The notes beneath the pieces were generated by a model, which was not told where the DNA came from, did no database searches, and was given only the letters and a program-made list of their open reading frames with translations. From Erwinia_E haradaeae_F (GTDB lineage Bacteria; Pseudomonadota; Gammaproteobacteria; Enterobacterales; Enterobacteriaceae): a DNA stretch of 64,000 bases. The position numbers and the translations under genes were made by a program. This document shows positions 28,806-39,415 of this stretch, piece by piece. Where the stretch lies: positions 620,001-684,000 of the forward strand of contig NZ_LR217698.1 in NCBI RefSeq assembly GCF_900698855.1. Direction: 5' to 3'. How positions within the stretch are numbered: position 1 is the first letter of the stretch; every line of letters begins with the position of its first letter.

Positions 28806-29903
28806 ATGTTTGAAATTAATCCAGTTTATAACCATATTCAAGACCTGATCAAACGCAATTCTATGCTCAGAAAACTCTTACATTATGATTTACAGAAAGA
28901 ACGACTACAAGAAGTCGTACTTGAATTAGAAAAATCCGATATCTGGAGAAACACTAATCATGCGCAAGCTCTAGGAAAAGAACGCTCCTTACTAGAAAGT
29001 AAGATTAACACTTTAGATAAAACACAACAAGATATAGAAGAAATTTCTATTTTATTTGATCTTGTGGTTGAAAACAAAAATCAAGAAGTGTTTTATGATG
29101 TTCTATCTCAACTTAAAGAACTAGAAAAAAAACTTGTCGCACTAGAATTTCAAATCATGTTCTCAGGAAAACATTTAAGTTCAGATTGCTATATGGATAT
29201 TCAAGCTGGTTCTGGCGGAACTGAAGCACAAGACTGGGCCAAAATGCTTCTCCGTATGTATTTACGATGGGCTGAAATAAAAGGATTTAAGACTGAAATT
29301 ATTGAAGAATATAGTGGTGACATTGCCGGTATTAAATCCGCAACTATTAAGGTTATTGGAGATTATGCATTTGGCTGGTTACGCACTGAAACTGGAGTTC
29401 ATCGATTAGTTCGAAAAAGCCCTTTTGATTCTGGACGACGTCGACACACCTCATTTAGCTCTATATTTATATATCCTGAAATCAATGATGATCTTGATAT
29501 CGAAATTAATCAAGCAGATCTCCGTATTGATGTGTACCGATCTTCTGGAGCTGGCGGACAACATGTTAATAAAACAGAATCGGCAGTGCGTATTACGCAT
29601 CTACCAACCAATATTGTAGTACAGTGTCAAAGCGATCGATCACAACATAAAAACAAAGAGCAAGCATTTAAGCAATTACGCGCAAAACTCTATGAATACA
29701 AAATGCAAAAGAAAAAAATAGATCAAAAAATAGAAGAAAGCAATAAATCTGACATTGCATGGGGAAATCAAATCCGATCCTATATACTAGATGACTCACG
29801 TATTAAAGATTTACGTACTAATATCGAAACACGGAATACTCAGGCAGTATTAGATGGAAATCTTGACCTCTTTATTGAAGAAAACTTAAAATCCGGTTTA
29901 TAA
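28806..29903 (+). CDS. prfB: peptide chain release factor 2, without programmed frameshift
   Basis: RF2 releases the peptide at UGA and UAA. The start at 28806 gives MFEINPVYNHIQDL, matching E. coli MFEINPVNNRIQDL, and 365 residues as in E. coli; the open frame extends further upstream without homology. The codon-recognition motif SPF and the catalytic AGGQHVN are kept, though SGGRRH next to SPF reads SGRRRH. In E. coli the frame is broken after codon 25 by an in-frame UGA in CUU-UGA-C, bypassed by +1 frameshifting. Here codons 24-27 read CTC TTA CAT TAT: the stop and the upstream SD-like AGGGGG are both gone and the gene is one continuous frame. It is followed by lysS after 12 nt, as in E. 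coli. Confidence 0.96.
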   Translation: MFEINPVYNHIQDLIKRNSMLRKLLHYDLQKERLQEVVLELEKSDIWRNTNHAQALGKERSLLESKINTLDKTQQDIEEISILFDLVVENKNQEVFYDVLSQLKELEKKLVALEFQIMFSGKHLSSDCYMDIQAGSGGTEAQDWAKMLLRMYLRWAEIKGFKTEIIEEYSGDIAGIKSATIKVIGDYAFGWLRTETGVHRLVRKSPFDSGRRRHTSFSSIFIYPEINDDLDIEINQADLRIDVYRSSGAGGQHVNKTESAVRITHLPTNIVVQCQSDRSQHKNKEQAFKQLRAKLYEYKMQKKKIDQKIEESNKSDIAWGNQIRSYILDDSRIKDLRTNIETRNTQAVLDGNLDLFIEENLKSGL

Positions 29904-29915
29904 TAGGAAATATAC

Positions 29916-31439
29916 ATGTCTAATCAGAAACCATTAATTTCTCAAGTAAAACCAAATCTAAGTGAAGACACTAAATTACGTCGAACAAAGCTACTATCGC
30001 TAAAAAAAACTGGCATAGCATTCCCAAACAATTTCCGTCGTCTGCACACCTCTGAAGAACTCCATGCGGTATTTGATAAAAAAAACAAAACAGAAATAGC
30101 ATTACTTGACATAATAGTAACTGTTGCTGGTCGAATAATGACACGACGTATTATGGGGAAAACTTCTTTTGTAACAATACAAGACTCAGGAGGTTATATA
30201 CAATTATATCTATCCCGAGAGTTTTTACCGAATGAATTTTATGAAAAACAGTTCAAAAAATGGGATCTTGGAGACATTATCGGTGCTAAAGGCACGCTAT
30301 TTAAGACTCAAACTGGTGAATTATCAATCTACTGTTCTGAGCTCAACCTCCTTACTAAAGCAATACGCCCTCTTCCAGATAAATTTCATGGATTAACTGA
30401 TCAAGAGGCCTGTTATCGTCAACGTTATCTGGATTTAATCACTAATCCAGATACACGTAATATTTTTAAAATTCGCTCTCGTCTGATCGAAGGAATACGT
30501 AAATTTATGATTAGTCATAATTTCTTAGAAGTAGAGACACCCATGATGCAAATGAAACCAGGTGGAGCTACTGCGCGACCATTTACTACGCATCATAATG
30601 CTTTAAATCTTGACATGTATCTTCGCATTTCTCCCGAATTATATCTTAAACGCCTAGTTGTAGGGGGATTTGATCGTATATTTGAAATTAATCGTAGCTT
30701 TCGAAACGAAGGGTTGTCATCACGTCACAACCCAGAATTTACAATGCTAGAACTATATATGGCATATTCTGACTATCAAGATCTTATGAAACTCATTGAA
30801 AACCTATTTTATACTCTATCAAAAGATGTGTTAGGTAAAACTACAATTTTATACGGAAAACATACTCTTTACTTTGACAAGCCGTTCCATAAGATAACAA
30901 TGAAACAAGCAATTATTAAATACCACCCTCAAATTAATATAGTAAATCTTAATAATTTTAATCAAACACTAGAAATTACCCGATCTCTAGGTATCGCCAT
31001 TAATCCCACTTGGGGTCTTGGACGACTAATAAATGAAATTTTCGAAAAAACAATAGAAGAAAATTTAATTGAACCCACTTTTATTACTGAATACCCAACA
31101 GAAGTATCACCTCTTGCGCGTCGTAATGATCTTAACCCAGAAATAACTGATCGATTTGAACTTTTTATTAGTGGACGTGAAATTGGAAATGGCTTCTCGG
31201 AACTCAATGACTCAGAAGACCAAAAAGAAAGATTTCTACAACAACTCTATAATAAAGATATGGAAGAAAATACTACAGAAATCTTCTATGATGAAGACTA
31301 CATTACTGCACTAGAATATGGACTACCTCCAACCGCAGGATTAGGAATCGGTATTGATCGTTTAGTCATGTTATTTACTAATCGACATACAATTCGTGAC
31401 GTAATCTTATTTCCTTTACTTCGTCCAGACATTAAATAA
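29916..31439 (+). CDS. lysS: lysyl-tRNA synthetase (class II)
   Basis: LysS charges tRNA-Lys. The product has 507 residues (E. coli LysS 505). The N-terminal OB-fold anticodon-binding domain (about 55-150, including VTVAGRIMTRRIMGK) is followed by the class II catalytic core with motif 2 (FEINRSFRNEGLSSRHNPEFT) and motif 3 (GLGIGIDRLVMLF). It follows prfB closely, the usual enterobacterial pair, with ATAGGA upstream of the ATG. The enzyme looks complete. Confidence 0.96.
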   Translation: MSNQKPLISQVKPNLSEDTKLRRTKLLSLKKTGIAFPNNFRRLHTSEELHAVFDKKNKTEIALLDIIVTVAGRIMTRRIMGKTSFVTIQDSGGYIQLYLSREFLPNEFYEKQFKKWDLGDIIGAKGTLFKTQTGELSIYCSELNLLTKAIRPLPDKFHGLTDQEACYRQRYLDLITNPDTRNIFKIRSRLIEGIRKFMISHNFLEVETPMMQMKPGGATARPFTTHHNALNLDMYLRISPELYLKRLVVGGFDRIFEINRSFRNEGLSSRHNPEFTMLELYMAYSDYQDLMKLIENLFYTLSKDVLGKTTILYGKHTLYFDKPFHKITMKQAIIKYHPQINIVNLNNFNQTLEITRSLGIAINPTWGLGRLINEIFEKTIEENLIEPTFITEYPTEVSPLARRNDLNPEITDRFELFISGREIGNGFSELNDSEDQKERFLQQLYNKDMEENTTEIFYDEDYITALEYGLPPTAGLGIGIDRLVMLFTNRHTIRDVILFPLLRPDIK

Positions 31440-31902
31440 AGAGATCCTATCCAGGAAAGAATCGTTTTGCATATCTAGATGCATTATAGATCTAAGAAAG
31501 TTTTATAAAACTATAAAACATAGTTTTAATAAAAAATAAATAGTATTCATATAAAACTTAAATTAATTACATCTGATAAATCATAAATAAATGTATGAAA
31601 TTTAACCTAAAATATAATTATCTCTAATGTGTTCTACTTCTAATACATAAAAGGCGCCTTACTAGAAAAGGCCCCTTAATAAACTTATTTATAATCCTTA
31701 ATTATAGTATTACATTATATTAGAACTAATTCATATCAATCTATTTCACTTCTTCTCTTGTATAGAATTTGATTATTATCAAACTATACATATATTGAAC
31801 ATGATATAACATATCAATATTCTCTAATTTATCATCTAAAAATTATTACATATATTAGCAATTTATAGGGGTACCAATAAGACTAATAAGTGACATCAAG
31901 TT
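31440..31902. other. gap between convergent lysS and kdsA
   Basis: No frame is supported. The only notable element is the G+C-rich hairpin at 31653-31675, annotated separately. Confidence 0.5.
31653..31675. terminator. G+C-rich hairpin between lysS and kdsA
   Basis: GGCGCCTT (31653-31660) pairs with AAGGCCCC (31668-31675) with one mismatch around a 7-nt loop; it is flanked by AAAA on the left, so on the - strand the stem is followed by TTTT. It is an island of G and C in very AT-rich DNA, lying between two converging genes. That fits a terminator for kdsA, lysS or both, though it is 210-230 nt from each stop. Confidence 0.45.
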
Positions 31903-32736
31903 TCAAAAACCTTTAACTACATCATCAAGCGCTTTAATTTGTACTAAAAATGGTTCTAATTTGTCAAGAGGTAAGGCCGACGGACCATCACATTTCGCAT
32001 CAAAAGGATTGGGGTGAGACTCAAGAAATAAACCTGCAATCCCTACAGCAATACCAGCTCGAGCAAGCTCACTCAACTGAGAACTCCGTCCACTAGAGAC
32101 TATACTGGTTGCGTGACGACATTGTACTGCATGTGTTACGTCAAAAATAACTGGTCTATTTTTAGATACCTGTTTCATAATGTTAAAACCTAACATATCC
32201 GTAATTAAATTGTCATATCCAAAACTCGTACCACGCTCACAAAGAATAATTTTTTCATTTCCTCCTTGAGAAAATTTTTCAATAATATGTCCCATTTGAC
32301 CTGGACTAATAAACTGTGGTTTTTTAATATTAATGACAGAATTCGTTTTTGCCATAGAGTGAATTAAATCAGTTTGACGCGCGAGAAAAGCGGGTAATTG
32401 AAGTACATCTACTATCTGTGAAACCAGTATTACTTGATTTACTTCGTGCACATCTGTCATAACGTGAACTTTAAATGTCTTTTTAATTTCCTCAAAAATT
32501 TTCATGCTCTCTTCAAAACCTAAACCACGATACGAGTGAATAGAAGAGCGATTTGCCTTATCAAAAGAAGCTTTAAATATATATGGAATACCAAGTTTTT
32601 CAGTTACATTGATATAATGTTCACAAGTTCTCATCGCTAAATCTCGTGATTCTAAAACGTTCATACCACCAAATAGTACAGAAGGTAAATTATTCGCTAC
32701 CTGAATGTCACCAATATTAACTATTTTATGTTTCAT
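31903..32736 (-). CDS. kdsA: 3-deoxy-8-phosphooctulonate (KDO-8-P) synthase
   Basis: KdsA condenses arabinose 5-phosphate and phosphoenolpyruvate to KDO-8-phosphate for the lipopolysaccharide core. The product has 277 residues (E. coli 284), a TIM barrel with FGGMNVLESRDLAMR, FKASFDKANRSS, QLPAFLARQTDL, NIKKPQFISPGQMG, VIFDVTHAVQCR and KCDGPSALPL. Differences are HSYRGLGFEE for HSYRGPGLEE, a changed loop after the VTHAVQCR histidine, and loss of the last seven residues. In E. coli kdsA lies downstream of prmC; here it stands alone next to tyrS, so this segment has been rearranged. Confidence 0.94.
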   Translation of the reverse strand: MKHKIVNIGDIQVANNLPSVLFGGMNVLESRDLAMRTCEHYINVTEKLGIPYIFKASFDKANRSSIHSYRGLGFEESMKIFEEIKKTFKVHVMTDVHEVNQVILVSQIVDVLQLPAFLARQTDLIHSMAKTNSVINIKKPQFISPGQMGHIIEKFSQGGNEKIILCERGTSFGYDNLITDMLGFNIMKQVSKNRPVIFDVTHAVQCRHATSIVSSGRSSQLSELARAGIAVGIAGLFLESHPNPFDAKCDGPSALPLDKLEPFLVQIKALDDVVKGF

Positions 32737-33660
32737 ATTATAACCTATTTAAAATTACATCGAGAACAACTTAATTAAGTCACATTGATTTAATGAAAGT
32801 TAGGCTATCATTTAAGTATAATTATCCACTTTATTCAATTAATGAAAGCAAAAATATTCTGATCTATTGCAGATTAACTCAAAAATCATTAAAAAAACAT
32901 AAAGAAGCATTCTTAATATAAATATTATTTTTTATAATACAAATAACATTTAAAAATCAACTATATTCTCCAGCTATAAATTATATAATTTTATAGAATT
33001 AAAATTATTTAAATAAATTATTTAGTATCTAAAAATTAGAGAAAATATTGCAATATAGTTTATAAAATCTTTACTAAGACAAGTGATTCATTACGAATGT
33101 TTTTCAACATGCATGTATCATGCATATATCGATCTCATCAAAAATACCTAGATACCTATTATAGAACTCATAAAACCGAAAATAATGTAATTATTTTCCT
33201 ATAAATAACAAACATGTATTCATATTCTCAATATCATCAACAATTAATACCATATTAATAATATTACATATTATCAAATAAACTAATGAGTGTTTCCATC
33301 AATCTGTTGCTCAAAGTTTTTGTTAAATAATTTTAAAAAACCTACTTTATTAATTAAATGATATAACAGGCGTGATATCTAAAAAGATAGAAACTAAATC
33401 TAAACTCGCTTCTAGATACTAAATCCGTCATAATCGATACTATTTACATAGTATCTTCTTTTAATGATAAATCACAGATAACCATAACTTGTAATTAATC
33501 AGTGAACTCAATTTGTTTCTTTGTAACAACGGAAACCCTTATTCACCTCAGAACTGAAAATTATCGTAACAATATATCCTATAAATATTGATAATCCGAC
33601 ATCTCACTATATTGATTACATCAACTGCAGACACAATATCATTTCTTAAAGAGAGGTTTC
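32737..33660. other. gene-free region between divergent kdsA and tyrS
   Basis: About 0.9 kb with no supported frame. It must contain the promoters of both divergent genes. A good Shine-Dalgarno (GAGAGG) sits just before the tyrS ATG. No tRNA or structured RNA was recognised. Confidence 0.5.
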
Positions 33661-34938
33661 ATGTTAAATAATACTTTAATTCAGAGATTAAAAAGAAGAG
33701 GTTTAATTCTACAAACTACACATGAGCATATTTTAGAACAAAAATTAAAGAATAAAACCATTTCTCTGTATTGTGGATTTGATCCAACATCTGATAGCCT
33801 ACATGTAGGACATCTAATACCATTGATATGTTTACAACATTTTCAAAAAGAAGGACATAAACCAATAGTCCTTCTTGGCGGTGCAACTGGATTAATTGGT
33901 GACCCAAGCTTTAAAGAATCTGAACGTAAGCTAAATACTAAAGAAACTATTAATAACTGGATAGAAAAAATTAATCTACAAATTACTTCGTTTCTAGATT
34001 TTAACTATAGTAATAATAAAGCAATTATTATTAATAACTACGAATGGTTTGGATCTATGAATACACTCAACTTCCTTCGTGATATTGGAAAATACTTCTC
34101 AATTAATCAGATGTTAGTTAAAGATTCAGTTAGTCAACGACTAAATCGACACAGTCAAGGAATCTCCTTTACTGAATTCGCTTATAACTTATTACAAAGC
34201 TATGATTTTTTTCATCTTAACGAACGCTATGGTGTAATCTTACAAATCGGCGGATCAGATCAGTGGGGGAATATTGTCTCTGGTATTGATCTGACTCGAC
34301 GACTAAACAAAACTCAAGTATTTGGTTTAACTCTACCTCTTCTTACTAAATTTGATGGAAGTAAATTTGGTAAAACCACAAGTGGAACGATTTGGCTTGA
34401 TCCAAAAAAAACAAGTCCATATAAATTCTATCAATTTTGGCTTAATACAGATGATTCTGATGTTTATCGTTTTCTAAAATTCTTAACTTATATCAACATT
34501 GAGGAAATTGACACGCTTGAAGACACGGATAAAAATAGTAGTTATGCGCCAACTGCACAAAATCTATTAGCACAAACAATGACTAAGCTAGTGCATGGTG
34601 AGAAGGGGCTTCTCTCTGCAAAACGCATCACTCAAAGCTTATTCTCAGGAAATCCACAAGACCTGACACAAGAAGACCTAGAATATCTTTCAAAAGATGG
34701 AATAAACAATGCTCAACTAAATATTGGACAAGACTTAGAAGATGCGCTTGTTAAAACTGGTCTAGCCACTTCTCGTGGTCATGCTCGAACATTAATTACT
34801 ACTAAATCAATTAAGATTAATGGAGTGCTAGAAATTAATAGTAAATATATTATTAGTAATAAAGACCGACTATTTGGACTATATACGCTTTTACAACGAG
34901 GTAAAAAAAATTATGCTTTAATTAATTGGAAAATCTAA
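33661..34938 (+). CDS. tyrS: tyrosyl-tRNA synthetase
   Basis: TyrS charges tRNA-Tyr. The product has 425 residues (E. coli 424). It is a class I enzyme: the HIGH-type motif is HVGH in PTSDSLHVGHLIPL, the KMSKS-type motif is KFGKT, and the tyrosine site has QIGGSDQWGNIVSG. The C-terminal S4-like RNA-binding domain (about 355-425) ends in FGLYTLLQRGKKNYALI. The gene has a strong Shine-Dalgarno and a large hairpin over its stop codon. It is flanked by long non-coding DNA on both sides. Confidence 0.96.
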   Translation: MLNNTLIQRLKRRGLILQTTHEHILEQKLKNKTISLYCGFDPTSDSLHVGHLIPLICLQHFQKEGHKPIVLLGGATGLIGDPSFKESERKLNTKETINNWIEKINLQITSFLDFNYSNNKAIIINNYEWFGSMNTLNFLRDIGKYFSINQMLVKDSVSQRLNRHSQGISFTEFAYNLLQSYDFFHLNERYGVILQIGGSDQWGNIVSGIDLTRRLNKTQVFGLTLPLLTKFDGSKFGKTTSGTIWLDPKKTSPYKFYQFWLNTDDSDVYRFLKFLTYINIEEIDTLEDTDKNSSYAPTAQNLLAQTMTKLVHGEKGLLSAKRITQSLFSGNPQDLTQEDLEYLSKDGINNAQLNIGQDLEDALVKTGLATSRGHARTLITTKSIKINGVLEINSKYIISNKDRLFGLYTLLQRGKKNYALINWKI

Positions 34939-34975
34939 TAAATAACATAGCAATACTGCTATATTATTTATTAGA
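34934..34975 (+). terminator. long hairpin over the tyrS stop codon
   Basis: The arms at 34934-34952 and 34957-34975 pair over 19 positions with a single C-A mismatch, around an ATAC loop. The inner part is ATAGCA / TGCTAT and the outer part is AT-rich. The tyrS TAA (34936-34938) is inside the left arm. No long T run follows, but the stem itself is U-rich on the 3' side. A stem this long cannot be a chance palindrome at this composition, so a role in ending or stabilising the tyrS mRNA is likely. Confidence 0.65.
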
Positions 34976-36308
34976 AATATCTATATAAAAATAAGAAGTA
35001 TACATAAAATATTTATTAAATATTTAACTTAAGTCAAGAAAATTAAATATATTATTTAGATATAACTATACACCACCAGATGATTCTATGTCCCCTATCA
35101 TTCTTCTTAATCATTAAGAAACAAATTAAGTAAAATTGTATTTAAAAATTAGAATTTTATATATATATTCTTCATATAGAAGTCAAAATCTGCGTTCTGA
35201 GAAAGAGTATTGAAATAGATTACAAAGATTATAAAAAATCTATTTTTAATAAATAGTATTTTTTATAATCTCTTCTAAAAATTAAAATTTTTATATAAAC
35301 ACTCCTGTTTTTCTATTAAAAACTAATAACTTTATGTGTTCTTCAAAAAATAAAAATCTCATATTATATTATATTTTGTAGATTTTATATCTAGTAAAAC
35401 ATAAATCTATTTAAAAAAAATCAATATCTTTATGTAATCACTTTTTGCATCATAACAATGATGAAATATAATCCTAAGTTAAAAACTTTAATTGAATATT
35501 TAAATAAAATTACAGTAAAGTGTCCGTCTTAGCCAAAGATAATTATCTTTCTAACTATATTTCAGACAATGTAGATATAAAAATATATTCTTACTTACTT
35601 TATAAAAAGTAAATTCTATAGAAAAATATTATTTAGATAGATACGTTATAAAAAAAGTATTTAATACGATAATCCATACAAAAATATATTGAAACCTTTA
35701 TATTCAACCATAGTCAGTTAACTGAGAACCTTAATTCATTAATTTAATTAAATAAGAAAAGAAACAAAATATCTACAAATCGAATATCTTATTTATTTTC
35801 TTAACCCAGATTAAGACAATTAAATTACTTCATTTTTAATTAATTATAATTATGTCTATAATAGATTATTATAAAATAAAAAAACACAAAAAATCCAAAT
35901 AGTTCGTGTCAAATAAATTATTAATCTATCAGAAAGAAATCTAATAGAATCCTATTTATTCTAAAATAAGTCATTTAATATAAACTATATCTAGCAAGAT
36001 TTTAAAACGAATACAAATTTCTTTGTCTTTCTTTCTTAATTAATAAGACACTACATATAATAAATATAGTTACAACAAAATTATAAATTTGATCAATAAA
36101 AATCCTTGGATACAAAAATCTAAACTCAATAGACAACAATAAATTCTATCACCTATTTTTTAAAAATTTATTCGAAAGTTAATACTAGTTCTTCTAACTA
36201 ATTAAAAATTATAATGAACCCAGATATCTAAACACTTTTACCTATAGTATATTTTAATATACTGAGCTAACCTCTATATAAACAATCCACGCTATAGATA
36301 CTAACATG

Positions 36309-36340
36309 TCTTTTGGTAATTATAAACTAATACCAAAAGA
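36309..36340. repeat. inverted repeat in gene desert
   Basis: TCTTTTGGTA (36309-36318) and TACCAAAAGA (36331-36340) are exact reverse complements separated by 12 nt. It could be a terminator left from a lost gene. One or a few 10-bp palindromes are expected by chance in this much AT-rich DNA. Confidence 0.4.
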
Positions 36341-37362
36341 TCATATAATATTCAATGCTAATTATTGATCCAATATAGATTTAATAGTTTTAAAATCATC
36401 CATGCCTAATAAAATTATAAGAATAATGATTTCAATTACTGTTTAATTCAGGAGCGCCTTTTTCTAATAAAGAAATCAATACTACATCGAATATAGTTAG
36501 ATTACAAAAGACATCGATTCATTTACAGTCATAAGAAATATTCAATTAACACTTTGAATAATTCTATCTAATCTAAAATATAATATTTCTATATATATTA
36601 CTTATAGTAAATCATATACTACATATTATTTAATAATCGTAGAAAATTCTACTATTTTATTTGCTATTACAAAAAAATCTAACCAAAATCTAATATTAAT
36701 TAAACTACTCATTCTATAAAAATATTAAGACAGATAACTACCAAAACAAATATTAAACATTCGATGATTACTAGAAGTATAATTCATTCATATTTAATAT
36801 CTCTACATAATTAGATAAAAGTTAAGCCTTTCGTAATTCACACCTAAACAACCAATTAATTTGATTATACTTTTTCTATCTAATTATGATCTTAAATAAG
36901 ATGTGCTTTACATGTTTTACAGAAATAAAAAAATGACTTATTAATCTTGATAGATTCTATTAAAATAATTTATGGATTTTAAAGAAAAAACTCATATATG
37001 CACCATCTAATTAATCAAAGAATAATTTTCTAGATTAATAAAATTCTATACGTGAATTTTATAGTTTAAAATATAAAATACCTTTTTTCCCCACGTTTTA
37101 TTATTGTGATAAAATAATATTTCTACTAGAATAATAAAAATCCTATAAACTTTCTTTGCATGAAACATTTTGATTTCTATAATTTCTTTATAAATTGTCT
37201 ATTATAGACAATCAAGTTAATCTATATTGAACATATAGAATCTCTTAATAAACCTTATTATAGAATCATCATTTACTAAAATATTAATAATACACAATAT
37301 ATTTCTAAAATATATTTTAGACCTCACTTTTCATTAAAAATCCATATAACACATACAATCAG

Positions 37363-37433
37363 ATAACAAACTGTTATAGTAAATATTACTATAGTTATGA
37401 ATATGATTGAATAATACTTATCCTTCAATCATA
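37363..37433. repeat. cluster of three inverted repeats
   Basis: Three perfect stems lie within 71 bp: ATAACA/TGTTAT (37363-37377, 3-nt loop), TATAGTAA/TTACTATA (37375-37393, 3-nt loop) and TATGATTGAA/TTCAATCATA (37402-37433, 12-nt loop). The first two overlap and exclude each other. No gene is within 0.8 kb. Confidence 0.45.
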
Positions 37434-38210
37434 ACGGTAACCATTGACAATAACTCTAGTATTGACTATATATTAACAATCATCTGTCTTGATTCAAGAA
37501 TCATAATAGATATTATCTCGCATACTTCCTCTTATTGATACTATATTAATAACGATAAAAACCTCTAAAGATCAAAAATAAAACTACTCATTCAATACCA
37601 ATAGCATTAGATTAATTGAACTTTATCTATACAACGAGAATATATTCTATTAAGAAATCTAAAATTACTCAACCGATATATAAACTATATTATACAAGTA
37701 ATATGGTATTCTAAATAATTTCTATAAGATTGAGATAAAAAATCTTTTTGACTATTAGTGGTATAATCACACATTATGCTCTTAAGTCAAAATCACGTAC
37801 TATAATAATTTAATCTTATTATAAATGTTATCATATTAATCTATTTCTTTCAGCCAATCAATTAGATTATTTTAAAAACGTTCTATAAGAATTTTTCTAA
37901 ATATAGTTTTTTACTATAAAAAATCAATAATTAACATAGTTTAATTTATTCAAATTTCCCAAAACTTAAATGTAAAAATTAAAAAGAAATCTTAAAAAAT
38001 ATCTTATTTTCTAAGAAGAAGAAATTCTTGTAGACAAGCCCTAGTGTTGATCAATATTATCAAGATAAATAACCTAATGCTAACAAAATTCATTTCTATT
38101 CTAACATAAAAAACACAAACTTCTTACAGAAAATCTAACTAAAGAACTTTTCTTCTTCTATATGTAAATCATATGTAAATAAATTATATATTTTGGAAAA
38201 GAATTAATAC

Positions 38211-39158
38211 TTAATACTCAAACATGGCTGAAATTGATTCTTCATTACTAATACGACGTATTGCTTCAGCTAACATCCCTGATAAAGTAAGCGTTCGAAC
38301 AGTAGGTAATGCTTGAATCTCGATAGGTAGAGGAATTGTATCACAAACTATAACTTCATCAATTACTGAATTTTGAAGATTCTTTACTGCATTGCCTGAA
38401 AAAATCGGATGAGTGGTATAAGCTAAAACACGTTTTGCTTCTTGATATTTTAAAGCTTCTGCCGCTTTACACAAAGTACCACCAGTATCGATCATATCAT
38501 CAACTATAACACAATCACGGCCTGCTACATCACCAATAATATTCATCACCTGTGATACATTAGCGCGAGAACGACGTTTATCAATAATCGCCATATCTGT
38601 ATCATATAATAATTTAGCAATAGCGCGTGCACGCACTACACCACCTATATCTGGAGAAACAACAATTGGGTTTTCTAATCCAATTTTCAACATATCCTCT
38701 AAAAGAATTGGACTTCCAAAAACATTATCAACTGGAACATCAAAAAAACCCTGAATTTGTTCCGCATGAAGGTCTACAGTTAAAACTCGATCTACACCAA
38801 CACTAGAAAGAAAATCCGCTACTACTTTAGCAGTGATAGGGACACGAGACGAACGAACTCGACGATCTTGACGAGAATAACCAAAATAAGGAATTACAGC
38901 AGTAATACGACCAGCAGAAGCACGACGTAAAGCATCAATCATAACAACTAATTCCATTAAATTATCATTAGTTGGCGCACAGGTAGACTGAATGATAAAA
39001 ATATCACCCCCACGCACATTTTCATTAATTTGCACACTAACCTCACCGTCGCTAAAACGACCAACTGCAGCGTCACATAGACTAGTATAAAGATGATTAG
39101 CAATACGTCGTGCCAACTCTGGGACAGAGTTACCAGCAAACAACTTCATATTAGGCAC
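38211..39158 (-). CDS. prsA: ribose-phosphate pyrophosphokinase
   Basis: Prs makes PRPP from ribose 5-phosphate and ATP for nucleotide, histidine and NAD synthesis. The start is the GTG at 39158 (product M-PNMKLFAGN, 315 residues), as E. coli prs also uses GTG and has 315 residues; a GAGG Shine-Dalgarno lies 9 nt before it. The divalent-cation and ribose-phosphate motifs are present: DLHAEQIQGFFDVPVDN and VDDMIDTGGTLCKAAEAL, plus the flexible-loop region RRSRANVSQV. It is one of the most conserved proteins in the window. It is last in the order lolB-ispE-prsA, the E. coli order. Confidence 0.97.
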   Translation of the reverse strand: MPNMKLFAGNSVPELARRIANHLYTSLCDAAVGRFSDGEVSVQINENVRGGDIFIIQSTCAPTNDNLMELVVMIDALRRASAGRITAVIPYFGYSRQDRRVRSSRVPITAKVVADFLSSVGVDRVLTVDLHAEQIQGFFDVPVDNVFGSPILLEDMLKIGLENPIVVSPDIGGVVRARAIAKLLYDTDMAIIDKRRSRANVSQVMNIIGDVAGRDCVIVDDMIDTGGTLCKAAEALKYQEAKRVLAYTTHPIFSGNAVKNLQNSVIDEVIVCDTIPLPIEIQALPTVRTLTLSGMLAEAIRRISNEESISAMFEY

Positions 39159-39415
39159 AAGAAAAAACCTCAGGATTGGCACTTAGAAAGTGATATTTTC
39201 GAAATAACATCATAGTTAAAATGCACAGATTTCTATAAAATCCTAACTTAAATACAATATCTGTGATATTACAATAATGCTGATAAAGTAATCTAATTTA
39301 AAAAATATCTTGAATGTAGGAGACATATGAAATTAAAACACAGTTTTTTCTTTACTGAACTTACTCCCGCTAACCCAAAAAAAAGCTTAAATTGAATTAA
39401 ATGGTGAAAATTATA

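Larger units (their letters stand above)
34976..38210. other. 3.2-kb gene desert between tyrS and prsA
   Basis: No frame of useful length or recognisable product was found on either strand, and there is no tRNA or rRNA. The sequence is uniformly AT-rich and low in complexity. Two places with perfect inverted repeats stand out, 36309-36340 and 37363-37433. In E. coli pdxH follows tyrS; I saw no remnant of it. Confidence 0.55.
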
